A stretch of 64,000 bases of DNA from Marispirochaeta sp964554875 (GTDB lineage: Bacteria; Spirochaetota; Spirochaetia; JC444; Marispirochaetaceae). How positions within the stretch are numbered: the first letter of the stretch is position 1; every line of letters begins with the position of its first letter. The notes under the pieces are model-generated. The model was not told where the DNA came from. It did not search any database and saw only the letters and a program-made list of their open reading frames with translations. This document shows positions 8,922 to 16,124 of this stretch, piece after piece. The stretch covers positions 124,001-188,000 of the forward strand of contig CAZKQJ010000001.1 of NCBI GenBank assembly GCA_964554875.1. The letters are read 5' to 3'. The position numbers and the translations under genes are program-made.

Positions 8922-8927
8922 AGTATA
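8922..8927 (-). promoter_or_regulatory. Possible -10 box of efp
   Basis: TATACT on the minus strand, about 60 bases ahead of the efp start. The -35 region is poor (TCGATT-like), so support is limited. The rest of the 8862-9080 intergenic region shows nothing else beyond the kinase promoter. Confidence 0.3.
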
Positions 8928-9024
8928 GAATATATCCGCGATTTAATCGAGACCCCGGGGTGAAAAACGGGCTGCCTGGGGGGTATGAAAGGGATCCCCC
9001 CTGTTCAAAACCAGTGTATGAAAT

Positions 9025-9053
9025 TTGCCATATTCTCTTCTGTCTTTTATTAT
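9025..9053 (+). promoter_or_regulatory. Promoter of the REC-PAS histidine kinase
   Basis: TTGCCA (9025-9030), a 17-base spacer and TATTAT (9048-9053), followed by a short leader with a GGAG site and the ATG at 9081. Confidence 0.5.
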
Positions 9054-9080
9054 TGTTGTAAAGTTTATGGAGCAGGTTGA

Positions 9081-11222
9081 ATGGCGAAAAAGATTCTCAT
9101 TGTCGAAGACGAAGCTGTTATAGCCATGAATACCGCCAGGCTAATCGCCAGGCATGGCTACGAAAGCAGGACCGCCTTTAGCGGAGAGGCCGCGATAACC
9201 GCGGTGGATGCGGAGCCGGACATCTCCCTGGTACTCATGGACATAGACCTTGGCAGAGGCATTGACGGCACCCAGACCGCTGAACGGATTCTCGACAGGT
9301 ACCAAATCCCCATTGTTTTCCTGACCAGCCATTCTGAAAAGGAGATGGTGGAAAAGGTGCGGGGAATAACCCGCTACGGTTATGTCTTGAAAAGTTCCGG
9401 AGAGTTTGTCCTGATGGAAGCCATCCACATGGCCTTTGAACTTTTTGAGTCCCACTGCAGGACCGAGGAGCGGGAGGGACTGTTCAGATACATTATCGAG
9501 CATAATCCCAATGCCATCGCGGTCTTCGACAATGCCCTTCACTACATGTATGTAAGCAGGCGCTACCTGAAGGATTACCGGGTACAGCTAAAGGACATTA
9601 TCGGAAAACACCACTATGAGGTTTTTCCGGATATCCCGTCAAAGTGGAGAAATGTTCATCAGCGGGCACTCAAAGGAGAGGTGCTGAGCAGCGATAACGA
9701 TGTTTTTGAACGCCTTGACGGCTCCGTCGATTATACCCGCTGGGAGTGCCGCCCCTGGTACAGGCGCGACGCTTCGGTAGGAGGTATCATTATCTATTCC
9801 GAGGTGCTGAACGCCCTGGAATCCCGGCAGGGAACCGTGCAGCGGGGGGCATTGTACAGGGAACTCTTTGAGAAGGCCCCGGTGGGTATTTTTCTGACAA
9901 GTTCTTCCGGAAAAGCCCTGCAGGCCAACTGGAAGATGGCCGACATAGTCGAAGCATCGTCTCCCGAAGAGGCGCTTGCCTGTTTTTCCGACCTTGAAAG
10001 CAGACTTTACGTGGATGCTGCAAGGCGCCGGGAACTGCTGAAGGCCCTGGCAGAAAGCGGAAAGGTGGATGATTTTGAACTGCAGATTAAAACCATAAAG
10101 GGGAAGATCCGCTGGTTGAGCATTAACGCCAGGGCCCGGGATTCCCGGCCGGACGGCAGTTTTCTGATCGACGGATCCGCCCAGGACATTACCCGCGTAA
10201 AGGAGGCGGAAAAACGCCTTACCGGGGAGCGCCACTACCTGTCCACCATTCTGCATACCAGTCTGGATGGATTCTGGGTCCTGGATATGGAGGGGAGGGT
10301 AGTTGATGTGAACGAGGCCTACCTTGCCATGTCGGGCTACTCCCGGGAGGAGTTCCTGGGGATGAGAATCTCCGATATCGACACGGATGAGGACCCCGAA
10401 ATAACACGGGAAAGAATCGAACGGATTTTATCCGTCGGATCGGAGCATTTCCAGACAAATCACCGCCGCAGGGACGGAAGCGTCTTTACCGTGGATATCT
10501 CCGCGTCCTACATCGAATCCGACGGCGGCCGGCTCGTCTGCTTCTGCCGGGACGTGACGGAGCCGCTGAGGGTAAAAAAGGAGATGAACGGTCTCAATCA
10601 GGAGCTTCAGCAGACCCTCAAGGAGCGGGAGTTTCTGGTACGGGAGATTAACCACCGTGTAAAGAACAATCTGCAGATGATCAGCTCCCTGGTCAGCCTG
10701 AAGGAGGCCTCATCAGGAACCGATCTTTCGGATATAAAAGGACAGATTGACGCCATACGAATTGTCCATGAACTTCTGTACCAGAGCAGCGATTTGAGCA
10801 GCATCTCCTTCAAGGAATACTGCAGCGACCTGCTGGGCAGTATCTTTGACGGATTCTCGGGCCGGGAGGTTATAATCCGGAACACCGTGGATGAGATCCG
10901 ACTCCCCGCCAAAACCGCGATACCCCTCGGGCTCATTGCGAACGAAGCAGCCACCAACGCCATGAAATACGGCTTTGCCGATTCTGCGGAGGCTGTGTTC
11001 AGCATAGATCTTGGCCCCGACGGAGAGCAGGGGGGGTATCTCTTCTGCCTGGAGAATAACGGTCCCCCCTTTCCCGAGGATATAGATCTGGAAAACCCGG
11101 AAACCCTGGGTTTGAGGCTCATCAGCGCCCTGACCGATCAGATCGGCGGCAGCCTGCATCTGCGAAAATCTCCCACACCCCGCTTCTGCATCCGCATACC
11201 GAAAAGCTTGGTCATGGAGTAA
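9081..11222 (+). CDS. Receiver-PAS hybrid sensor histidine kinase (HisKA_2 type)
   Basis: 713 residues. An N-terminal receiver domain (residues 1-120; Asp54 in LVLMDIDLG as phosphoacceptor, LKSS lysine near 103) is followed by three PAS domains (about 140-250, 265-375, 385-500) and a HisKA_2/HATPase C-terminus. The phospho-acceptor box is REINHRVKNNLQMISSLVSL with His525; ATPase motifs include LIANEAATNAMKYGF and LENNGPPFP. There are no membrane segments, so it is cytosolic and probably senses a diffusible or redox cue through PAS. With a receiver at the front and no output domain, it likely works within a phosphorelay. Its last 11 bases overlap the convergent epmA. Confidence 0.92.
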   Translation: MAKKILIVEDEAVIAMNTARLIARHGYESRTAFSGEAAITAVDAEPDISLVLMDIDLGRGIDGTQTAERILDRYQIPIVFLTSHSEKEMVEKVRGITRYGYVLKSSGEFVLMEAIHMAFELFESHCRTEEREGLFRYIIEHNPNAIAVFDNALHYMYVSRRYLKDYRVQLKDIIGKHHYEVFPDIPSKWRNVHQRALKGEVLSSDNDVFERLDGSVDYTRWECRPWYRRDASVGGIIIYSEVLNALESRQGTVQRGALYRELFEKAPVGIFLTSSSGKALQANWKMADIVEASSPEEALACFSDLESRLYVDAARRRELLKALAESGKVDDFELQIKTIKGKIRWLSINARARDSRPDGSFLIDGSAQDITRVKEAEKRLTGERHYLSTILHTSLDGFWVLDMEGRVVDVNEAYLAMSGYSREEFLGMRISDIDTDEDPEITRERIERILSVGSEHFQTNHRRRDGSVFTVDISASYIESDGGRLVCFCRDVTEPLRVKKEMNGLNQELQQTLKEREFLVREINHRVKNNLQMISSLVSLKEASSGTDLSDIKGQIDAIRIVHELLYQSSDLSSISFKEYCSDLLGSIFDGFSGREVIIRNTVDEIRLPAKTAIPLGLIANEAATNAMKYGFADSAEAVFSIDLGPDGEQGGYLFCLENNGPPFPEDIDLENPETLGLRLISALTDQIGGSLHLRKSPTPRFCIRIPKSLVME

Positions 11223-12174
11223 AGGGGAAGTAGATAACATCCTCCAGGCGATTCTTTCCCGCAAGAAGCATAAGGAGCCGGTCGAATCCCAATGCCACCC
11301 CGGAGGAGGCAGGGTAGGGGGCCTGGAAGGTACGCCAGTATTCGGTGTCCGGATTTACCCTGACTGCAGCACTCCGTTCCTTTACCGCCTCCTCCTCCTC
11401 GAGAAAAGTCTTTACGGTTTCCGGGTCGGTCATTTCCGTGTAGCAGTTCGCAAGCTCGATCCCCTTCCAGTAGAGCTCCCAGCGCTCACGATAGGGGCTG
11501 CCCTCTTTTTCCCGGGCCAGACAGGTAATCCCCGCAGGGTAGTCGTAGAGAAAAAGCGGCTCCTTCTGCGGCAGGGCCGGCTCGATGAGGGTAATGAAGA
11601 GGCGCTGAAACAGATCGTTCCAGTCGTCCGAAGGGGAACAGAAAATATCCCGCTCCGACAACACCCGCCGGAGCTCCTCCGTGTCGTCGCATACCGAAGC
11701 CAGATCGAGCCCCGCAAAACGGGTAAAGGCCTCTTCCACCGTCATGCTGCGGAAACCGGGAATAGCGACGCCCGCAAAATCCGCCATGGCTGTAATATAC
11801 TCCCGGGTCTCAGCCTCGATATCCCGGTAATCGCAGCCCGGCCGGTACCACTCCAGCATGGTGAACTCGATATTATGGAGCCGCCCGGACTGTTCCCTGT
11901 TGCGAAAAGCCCTGGCCAGCTGGAAAACCGGAGTCTCCGGAAACATCTTCAGAAGCTTCTTGAGCCAGTATTCCGGCGACGGCAGAAGGTAGAGCTCCCT
12001 GTCCCTGCCGAAGGGATTGGAAAAGCGGACAGGAAAAAGCTCGATGGTCGGCTCGGGAATCACCTTTTCCGCCAGCAGGGGCGTGTCCGCCTCCAGAAAA
12101 CCCCGGCTGCGGAAGAAGTTCCGGGTTTCATGCAGAATGTCGGCCCGCAGACCGGCTGTGGATAGATTAATCAT
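11212..12174 (-). CDS. epmA: EF-P--(R)-beta-lysine ligase (EpmA/PoxA/GenX)
   Basis: 320 residues: a class II lysyl-tRNA-synthetase catalytic core without the anticodon-binding domain, the hallmark of EpmA. Class II motifs are visible (RNFFRSRGFLEADTPLL, LARAFRNREQSGRLHNIEFT as motif 2, GVALGFDRLLMLLAG as motif 3). EpmA attaches beta-lysine to the conserved EF-P lysine. efp is nearby on the same strand. No canonical epmB is in the window; the closest beta-lysine source is ablA at 42449-43759. Its 3' end overlaps the histidine kinase by 11 bases. Confidence 0.93.
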   Translation of the reverse strand: MINLSTAGLRADILHETRNFFRSRGFLEADTPLLAEKVIPEPTIELFPVRFSNPFGRDRELYLLPSPEYWLKKLLKMFPETPVFQLARAFRNREQSGRLHNIEFTMLEWYRPGCDYRDIEAETREYITAMADFAGVAIPGFRSMTVEEAFTRFAGLDLASVCDDTEELRRVLSERDIFCSPSDDWNDLFQRLFITLIEPALPQKEPLFLYDYPAGITCLAREKEGSPYRERWELYWKGIELANCYTEMTDPETVKTFLEEEEAVKERSAAVRVNPDTEYWRTFQAPYPASSGVALGFDRLLMLLAGKNRLEDVIYFPFTP

Positions 12175-12236
12175 GACGTGGATAGAGAATATACCAATTT
12201 CCCCCCTGTTTATAGCATTTTTTTAATGTGTTTTTC

Positions 12237-12265
12237 TTGCATTAGTTTCAACTAGGGGGTAAGCT
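12237..12265 (+). promoter_or_regulatory. Promoter of the porin-like gene
   Basis: TTGCAT (12237-12242), a 17-base spacer and TAAGCT (12260-12265). A leader of about 55 bases follows, with a strong AGGAGA ribosome site before ATG 12327. Confidence 0.4.
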
Positions 12266-12326
12266 GTCTGATAGGTTCGGTCATGGGCCGACAAAATTAA
12301 AACTAAATTTTTTTAGGAGATTGAGC

Positions 12327-13408
12327 ATGAAGAAACTCGCACTTCTACTTCTGGCTCTGGCGATCGTAATCCCCGCCTTTGCCGACGACGCAAAAGTCCT
12401 TCCCGCGGGGGTTTTGAGGACGNNNNNNNNNNNNNNNNNNNNNNNNNNNNNNNNNNNNNNNNNNNNNNNNNNNNNNNNNNNNNNNNNNNNNNNNNNNNNN
12501 NNNNNNNNNNNNNNNNNNNNNNAATCCCCGCCTTTGCCGACGACGCAAAAGTCCTTCCCGCGGGGGTTTTGAGGACGTATCTGGTCTTGGCGAACAACTC
12601 GTTTGATGAAATGTATGACGAAGATGGCGATACGGTTGATGCACCTTTAGGTGAAACGTCGGTGTGGGCAACTGGAATAGCCCTTGAGTACGGTATCACT
12701 GACCAGATTACTGCTGCGTTGCAGTGGACTCCGGCTTGGGTATTCTCTTCTTCTCTTGAAAATGCTGATGATGCAAATTTAAACGGATTGGCTGATCTGT
12801 TTATTGGCGCTAAAGTACAGATCATCGGTCCTAATGCATTTGTAACAAACGATTCAATGCGTTTTGCAGCCGCTGCTGGTATTCTGGTCCCGGTTACTCA
12901 GTATGATGCTGATGATGAACTTGAAGCTATGATGGATGGAGATGAATACACATTGGCACCTCCCTCAAATCAGGCTTTTGGTTACGGGTTTCGGCTTTAC
13001 TATGATTATTTGATAACCGATTCATTTTGGATTAATCTCTACAATGAGACAATATTCTATGCACCAGTTGATAAGAAAGAATTTGGCGGGGCAGAGAAAG
13101 AATACAAGTATGGGTATGATTTGACATTGGAAATTGAGCCCCACTATGATTACAAGGTTAATGATACTCTTACATTAAGTGCAGCTCTTCCTTTTACATA
13201 CAATATGATGCCGGAATCTGAAGAGGATGGTGTTGGCCAGGATGATGAAAGCAATCTTCTCACAATCGGTCCCAATGTTTCCGCTTTCTGGACTGGTGGT
13301 CCCCTACCCTTGGAACTTGAGGTTGGTTATGCCCTACCTTTGATGGGGAAAAATGACGCAGCTGCAAAAACCTTCTCTGTTATTTTCAAAAGCTACATGA
13401 AGTTCTAA
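12327..13408 (+). CDS. Porin-like outer-membrane beta-barrel protein, split by an assembly gap
   Basis: The gene starts at ATG 12327 (AGGAGA site) with a signal peptide (MKKLALLLLALAIVIPAFA, cleavage after AFA). After 32 codons it meets 100 N. The 55 bases before the gap (12368-12422) are repeated exactly after it (12523-12577). Removing one copy and the N run gives one uninterrupted reading frame of about 308 residues. The mature chain is acidic and aromatic with alternating strands and ends in FKSYMKF, a terminal Phe as in beta-barrel proteins; it would lie in the outer membrane. The family is not identified. Codon use is AT-richer than in neighbouring genes. A terminator follows. Confidence 0.75.
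12368..12577. other. Scaffold gap of 100 N flanked by an unmerged 55-base contig overlap
   Basis: 12423-12522 is exactly 100 N, a standard placeholder. The 55 bases on each side are identical (12368-12422 and 12523-12577), which is what remains when two contigs sharing an end are scaffolded without being merged. The period of 155 shifts the frame, so the duplication would break the gene if taken as real. Confidence 0.93.
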
Positions 13409-13433
13409 AACAAACTTTACATAAAACTTATCG

Positions 13434-13460
13434 GCCCGGCACACCCCGCCGGGCTTTTTC
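13434..13460 (+). terminator. Rho-independent terminator after the porin-like gene
   Basis: GCCCGGC (13434-13440) pairs with GCCGGGC (13448-13454) across a 7-base loop, followed directly by TTTTT. Confidence 0.85.
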
Positions 13461-13491
13461 ATAGCCGATACCTGAAACGCATCCCACAACA

Positions 13492-13629
13492 ACTCCGCGC
13501 CCTCTCTACCTCTGCACCCTCGGCGGCCTCCGCATGGTCCCTCTCTGCGTGCCCCTCCTCTCTGCGCCCTCTGCGTGGTCCTCTGCGTGGTCCTCCTCTC
13601 TGCGCCCTCGGCGTCCTCTGCGTCCCGCA
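13492..13629. repeat. GC-rich short-unit tandem array (CGCAGAGG-type)
   Basis: About twelve imperfect units of 8-15 bases. Read on the minus strand each contains a variant of ACGCAGAGG or GCAGAGAGG, so that apparent frames through it encode Arg/Thr/Gln/Glu/Ala-rich strings rather than a protein. It lies between the porin terminator and tex, the only gene-free stretch over 300 bases (13409-13811). Similar intergenic arrays are known from several unrelated bacterial genomes; their role is unclear. In the remainder (13630-13811) I see only the tex ribosome site and no convincing promoter. Confidence 0.8.
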
Positions 13630-13811
13630 CTTGCCATTATTTCCCTTCTTTGCTATCATTGATGTTATCCCATGTCTTTTCGTTCAGCAACGTAAATGAC
13701 TATTAACACGACTCTGCACCACCGCCCCGCCCGAAATCGCGGGAACGCGGTTACTTGTGCAGGTACTAAATACACCGGCGTCTAAAAGATGTGCCGGTTC
13801 AAGGAGAAATT

Positions 13812-16112
13812 ATGCCAGAAAGCTACCCGGAGGTAATCGCACTGGAACAGCGCATCGAACCGCGACAGGTTGAAGCGGTTCTCAGGCTGTTCGAAGAAGG
13901 TGCGACGGTGCCCTTTATCGCCCGCTATCGTAAAGAAGCGACCGGCGGACTCGATGAGGTGCAGATTATCGCGATTCGCGACCGTAACGAAAAGCTCAGA
14001 GAGCTCGATAAGCGTCGTGATGCGATTCTTCATACCATGCGGGAGCACGATCAGCTTACTCCTGAACTGGAAAAAGAGATCAATGCCGCCGATACCATGG
14101 TCCATCTGGAGGACCTCTACCTTCCCTTCAGGCCCAAACGGCGAACCCGGGCTATCATCGCCAAGGAGAAGGGACTCGAGGAACTTGCCCACAAGATTTA
14201 TGACGAGGACCATATCGACCTCATGGCGGAAGCCGAAAAGGCGGTTAATCCGGAGAAGGGGGTAGATACGATAGAGTTTGCCCTTCAGGGTGCCCGGGAC
14301 ATTGTGGCGGAATGGATCAGTGAGGACCCGGATGTGCGGGCGGATCTGCGTCACCTCTTCGAGGACGAGGCGACAATCTCCTCCACCATCGTCAAGGGCA
14401 AGGAGCGGGACCGTGATGCTCACAAGTACAAGGACTATTTCAACTGGTCAGAAAAGGCCTTCTCCGCCCCTTCCCACCGGGTTCTGGCTGCCCTGCGGGG
14501 TGCCGACGAAGGATACCTTACAGTGCATATCCACCCGGACGAAGAGGCCACCATCGATATGCTGGAGCGGGGATTCACCAACGGCAGGGATGACGACACC
14601 GAGCAGCTGAAGCTGTCCATTCGGGACGCCTACAAACGCCTTATCGCTCCTTCCCTGGAGAATGAGTTTAGAAAAACGATAAAAAAACGGGCCGACGAAG
14701 CGGCGGTGCAGGTTTTTGCCCAGAACCTCAAGGACCTGATGCTGGCTGCTCCCCTGGGACAGAAACCGGTACTGGCCATCGACCCGGGCCTGCGAACCGG
14801 CTGTAAAGTGGTTTGTCTGACCGCCCAGGGAGACCTGGTGCACTCCGAGACGATTTTTCCCCTTCCTCCCCGCAACCGCAAGCAGGACGCTGCCGAAACG
14901 GTCAGGAAGCTTGTAGACAAGTACAAGATCGAGGCCATTGCCATCGGCAACGGTACAGGGGGCAGGGAAGCCTTTGGTTTTGTCCGCTCCCTGGGACTCA
15001 AGATTCCCCTTGTCATGGTTAACGAATCGGGCGCTTCGGTCTATTCAGCCTCGAAAGCTGCCAGGGAGGAATTCCCGGATTACGATGTAACTGTTCGCGG
15101 GGCGATCTCCATCGGGCGCCGCCTCATGGATCCCCTGGCGGAGCTGGTAAAAATCGATCCCAAAGCCATCGGGGTCGGGCAGTACCAGCACGATGTTGAC
15201 CAGAAGCTCCTGAAGCGCAGCCTCGACGATGTAGTTGTCTCTGCGGTAAACTCCGTCGGAGTTGAGGTGAATACCGCCTCTCCCCATCTGCTGCAGTATG
15301 TCAGCGGCCTGGGGGGCAGGATTGCCCGTTCCATTGCCAAGTACCGGGAAACCCACGGTGCCTTTAAATCCAGGGACGAGCTCAAATCCATCGAAGGCAT
15401 GGGAGACAAAACCTATGAACTTGCCGCGGGATTTCTGCGTATCCAGGAGGGAGAGAATCCTCTGGATGCCAGCGCGGTCCATCCCGAACGTTATCCCATA
15501 GTGGAAAAAATGGCCAAGGACATTGGAGTGGACATCAAGGCGCTTATGGAGGATGCCTCCCTTCGGGACCAGATCGATCTCTCCAGCTATGTCGAGGGTG
15601 ATGTGGGACTTCCCACCCTGAAAGATATTATGGCGGAACTTGCGAAACCCGGCCGGGATCCCCGGGAGGAGTTTGAAGCTGTCACCTTTGCGGAGGGCGT
15701 AACGGAGATTTCCCAGCTGGAACCCGGTATGGAGCTTCCCGGTATCGTTACCAACGTAACCAATTTCGGGGCTTTTGTGGATATCGGCGTACACCAGGAC
15801 GGACTGGTACACATTTCGGAGCTCTCCGACGATTTTATCCAGAACCCCGCGGATGTTGTAAAGGTTCATCAGCAGGTCAAGGTCAAGGTCCTGGAGGTCG
15901 ATGTCGACCGCAAGCGGATTGCCCTTACCATGAAAAGCGGGGCCCCTGCCCAGCGGAACAACGACCGTCGTCCTCCCAGGAACGACAACCGCGGCGGCGG
16001 ACCCCGGGGCGGAGGCAATCGTGGCGGCGGAAACCGCGGCGGCGGCCGGGGCGGCAGAAACGACAGCGGTTCCGGAGATTCCTACAACCCCTTTGCCGAC
16101 CTTTTGTCCTGA
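13812..16112 (+). CDS. tex: Tex-family S1 RNA-binding transcription accessory protein
   Basis: 766 residues from ATG 13812, chosen because AAGGAG precedes it; an in-frame GTG 21 bases upstream has no site. It has the Tex N-terminal helical region, a YqgF/RuvX-like fold (PVLAIDPGLRTGCKVVCL), a helix-hairpin-helix pair (LKSIEGMGDKTYELAAGFL) and a C-terminal S1 domain (about residues 640-710, IVTNVTNFGAFVDIGVHQDG). Tex binds nucleic acid and is needed for expression of some virulence or toxin genes elsewhere. The last 50 or so residues form an Arg/Gly-rich tail (RGG repeats), an addition not found in the usual Tex. The M16 peptidase follows 12 bases later. Confidence 0.95.
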   Translation: MPESYPEVIALEQRIEPRQVEAVLRLFEEGATVPFIARYRKEATGGLDEVQIIAIRDRNEKLRELDKRRDAILHTMREHDQLTPELEKEINAADTMVHLEDLYLPFRPKRRTRAIIAKEKGLEELAHKIYDEDHIDLMAEAEKAVNPEKGVDTIEFALQGARDIVAEWISEDPDVRADLRHLFEDEATISSTIVKGKERDRDAHKYKDYFNWSEKAFSAPSHRVLAALRGADEGYLTVHIHPDEEATIDMLERGFTNGRDDDTEQLKLSIRDAYKRLIAPSLENEFRKTIKKRADEAAVQVFAQNLKDLMLAAPLGQKPVLAIDPGLRTGCKVVCLTAQGDLVHSETIFPLPPRNRKQDAAETVRKLVDKYKIEAIAIGNGTGGREAFGFVRSLGLKIPLVMVNESGASVYSASKAAREEFPDYDVTVRGAISIGRRLMDPLAELVKIDPKAIGVGQYQHDVDQKLLKRSLDDVVVSAVNSVGVEVNTASPHLLQYVSGLGGRIARSIAKYRETHGAFKSRDELKSIEGMGDKTYELAAGFLRIQEGENPLDASAVHPERYPIVEKMAKDIGVDIKALMEDASLRDQIDLSSYVEGDVGLPTLKDIMAELAKPGRDPREEFEAVTFAEGVTEISQLEPGMELPGIVTNVTNFGAFVDIGVHQDGLVHISELSDDFIQNPADVVKVHQQVKVKVLEVDVDRKRIALTMKSGAPAQRNNDRRPPRNDNRGGGPRGGGNRGGGNRGGGRGGRNDSGSGDSYNPFADLLS

Positions 16113-16124
16113 TCGCTGCTGCAG

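Noticed and set aside
12569..13408. Separate gene starting at TTG 12569 after the gap
   Set aside because: This start lies in the duplicated contig end; the true protein begins at 12327.
13334..13659. Two minus-strand frames of 66 and 98 residues rich in Arg, Thr, Gln and Glu
   Set aside because: They are translations of the short-unit tandem array and the end of the porin gene, without a ribosome site or domain.
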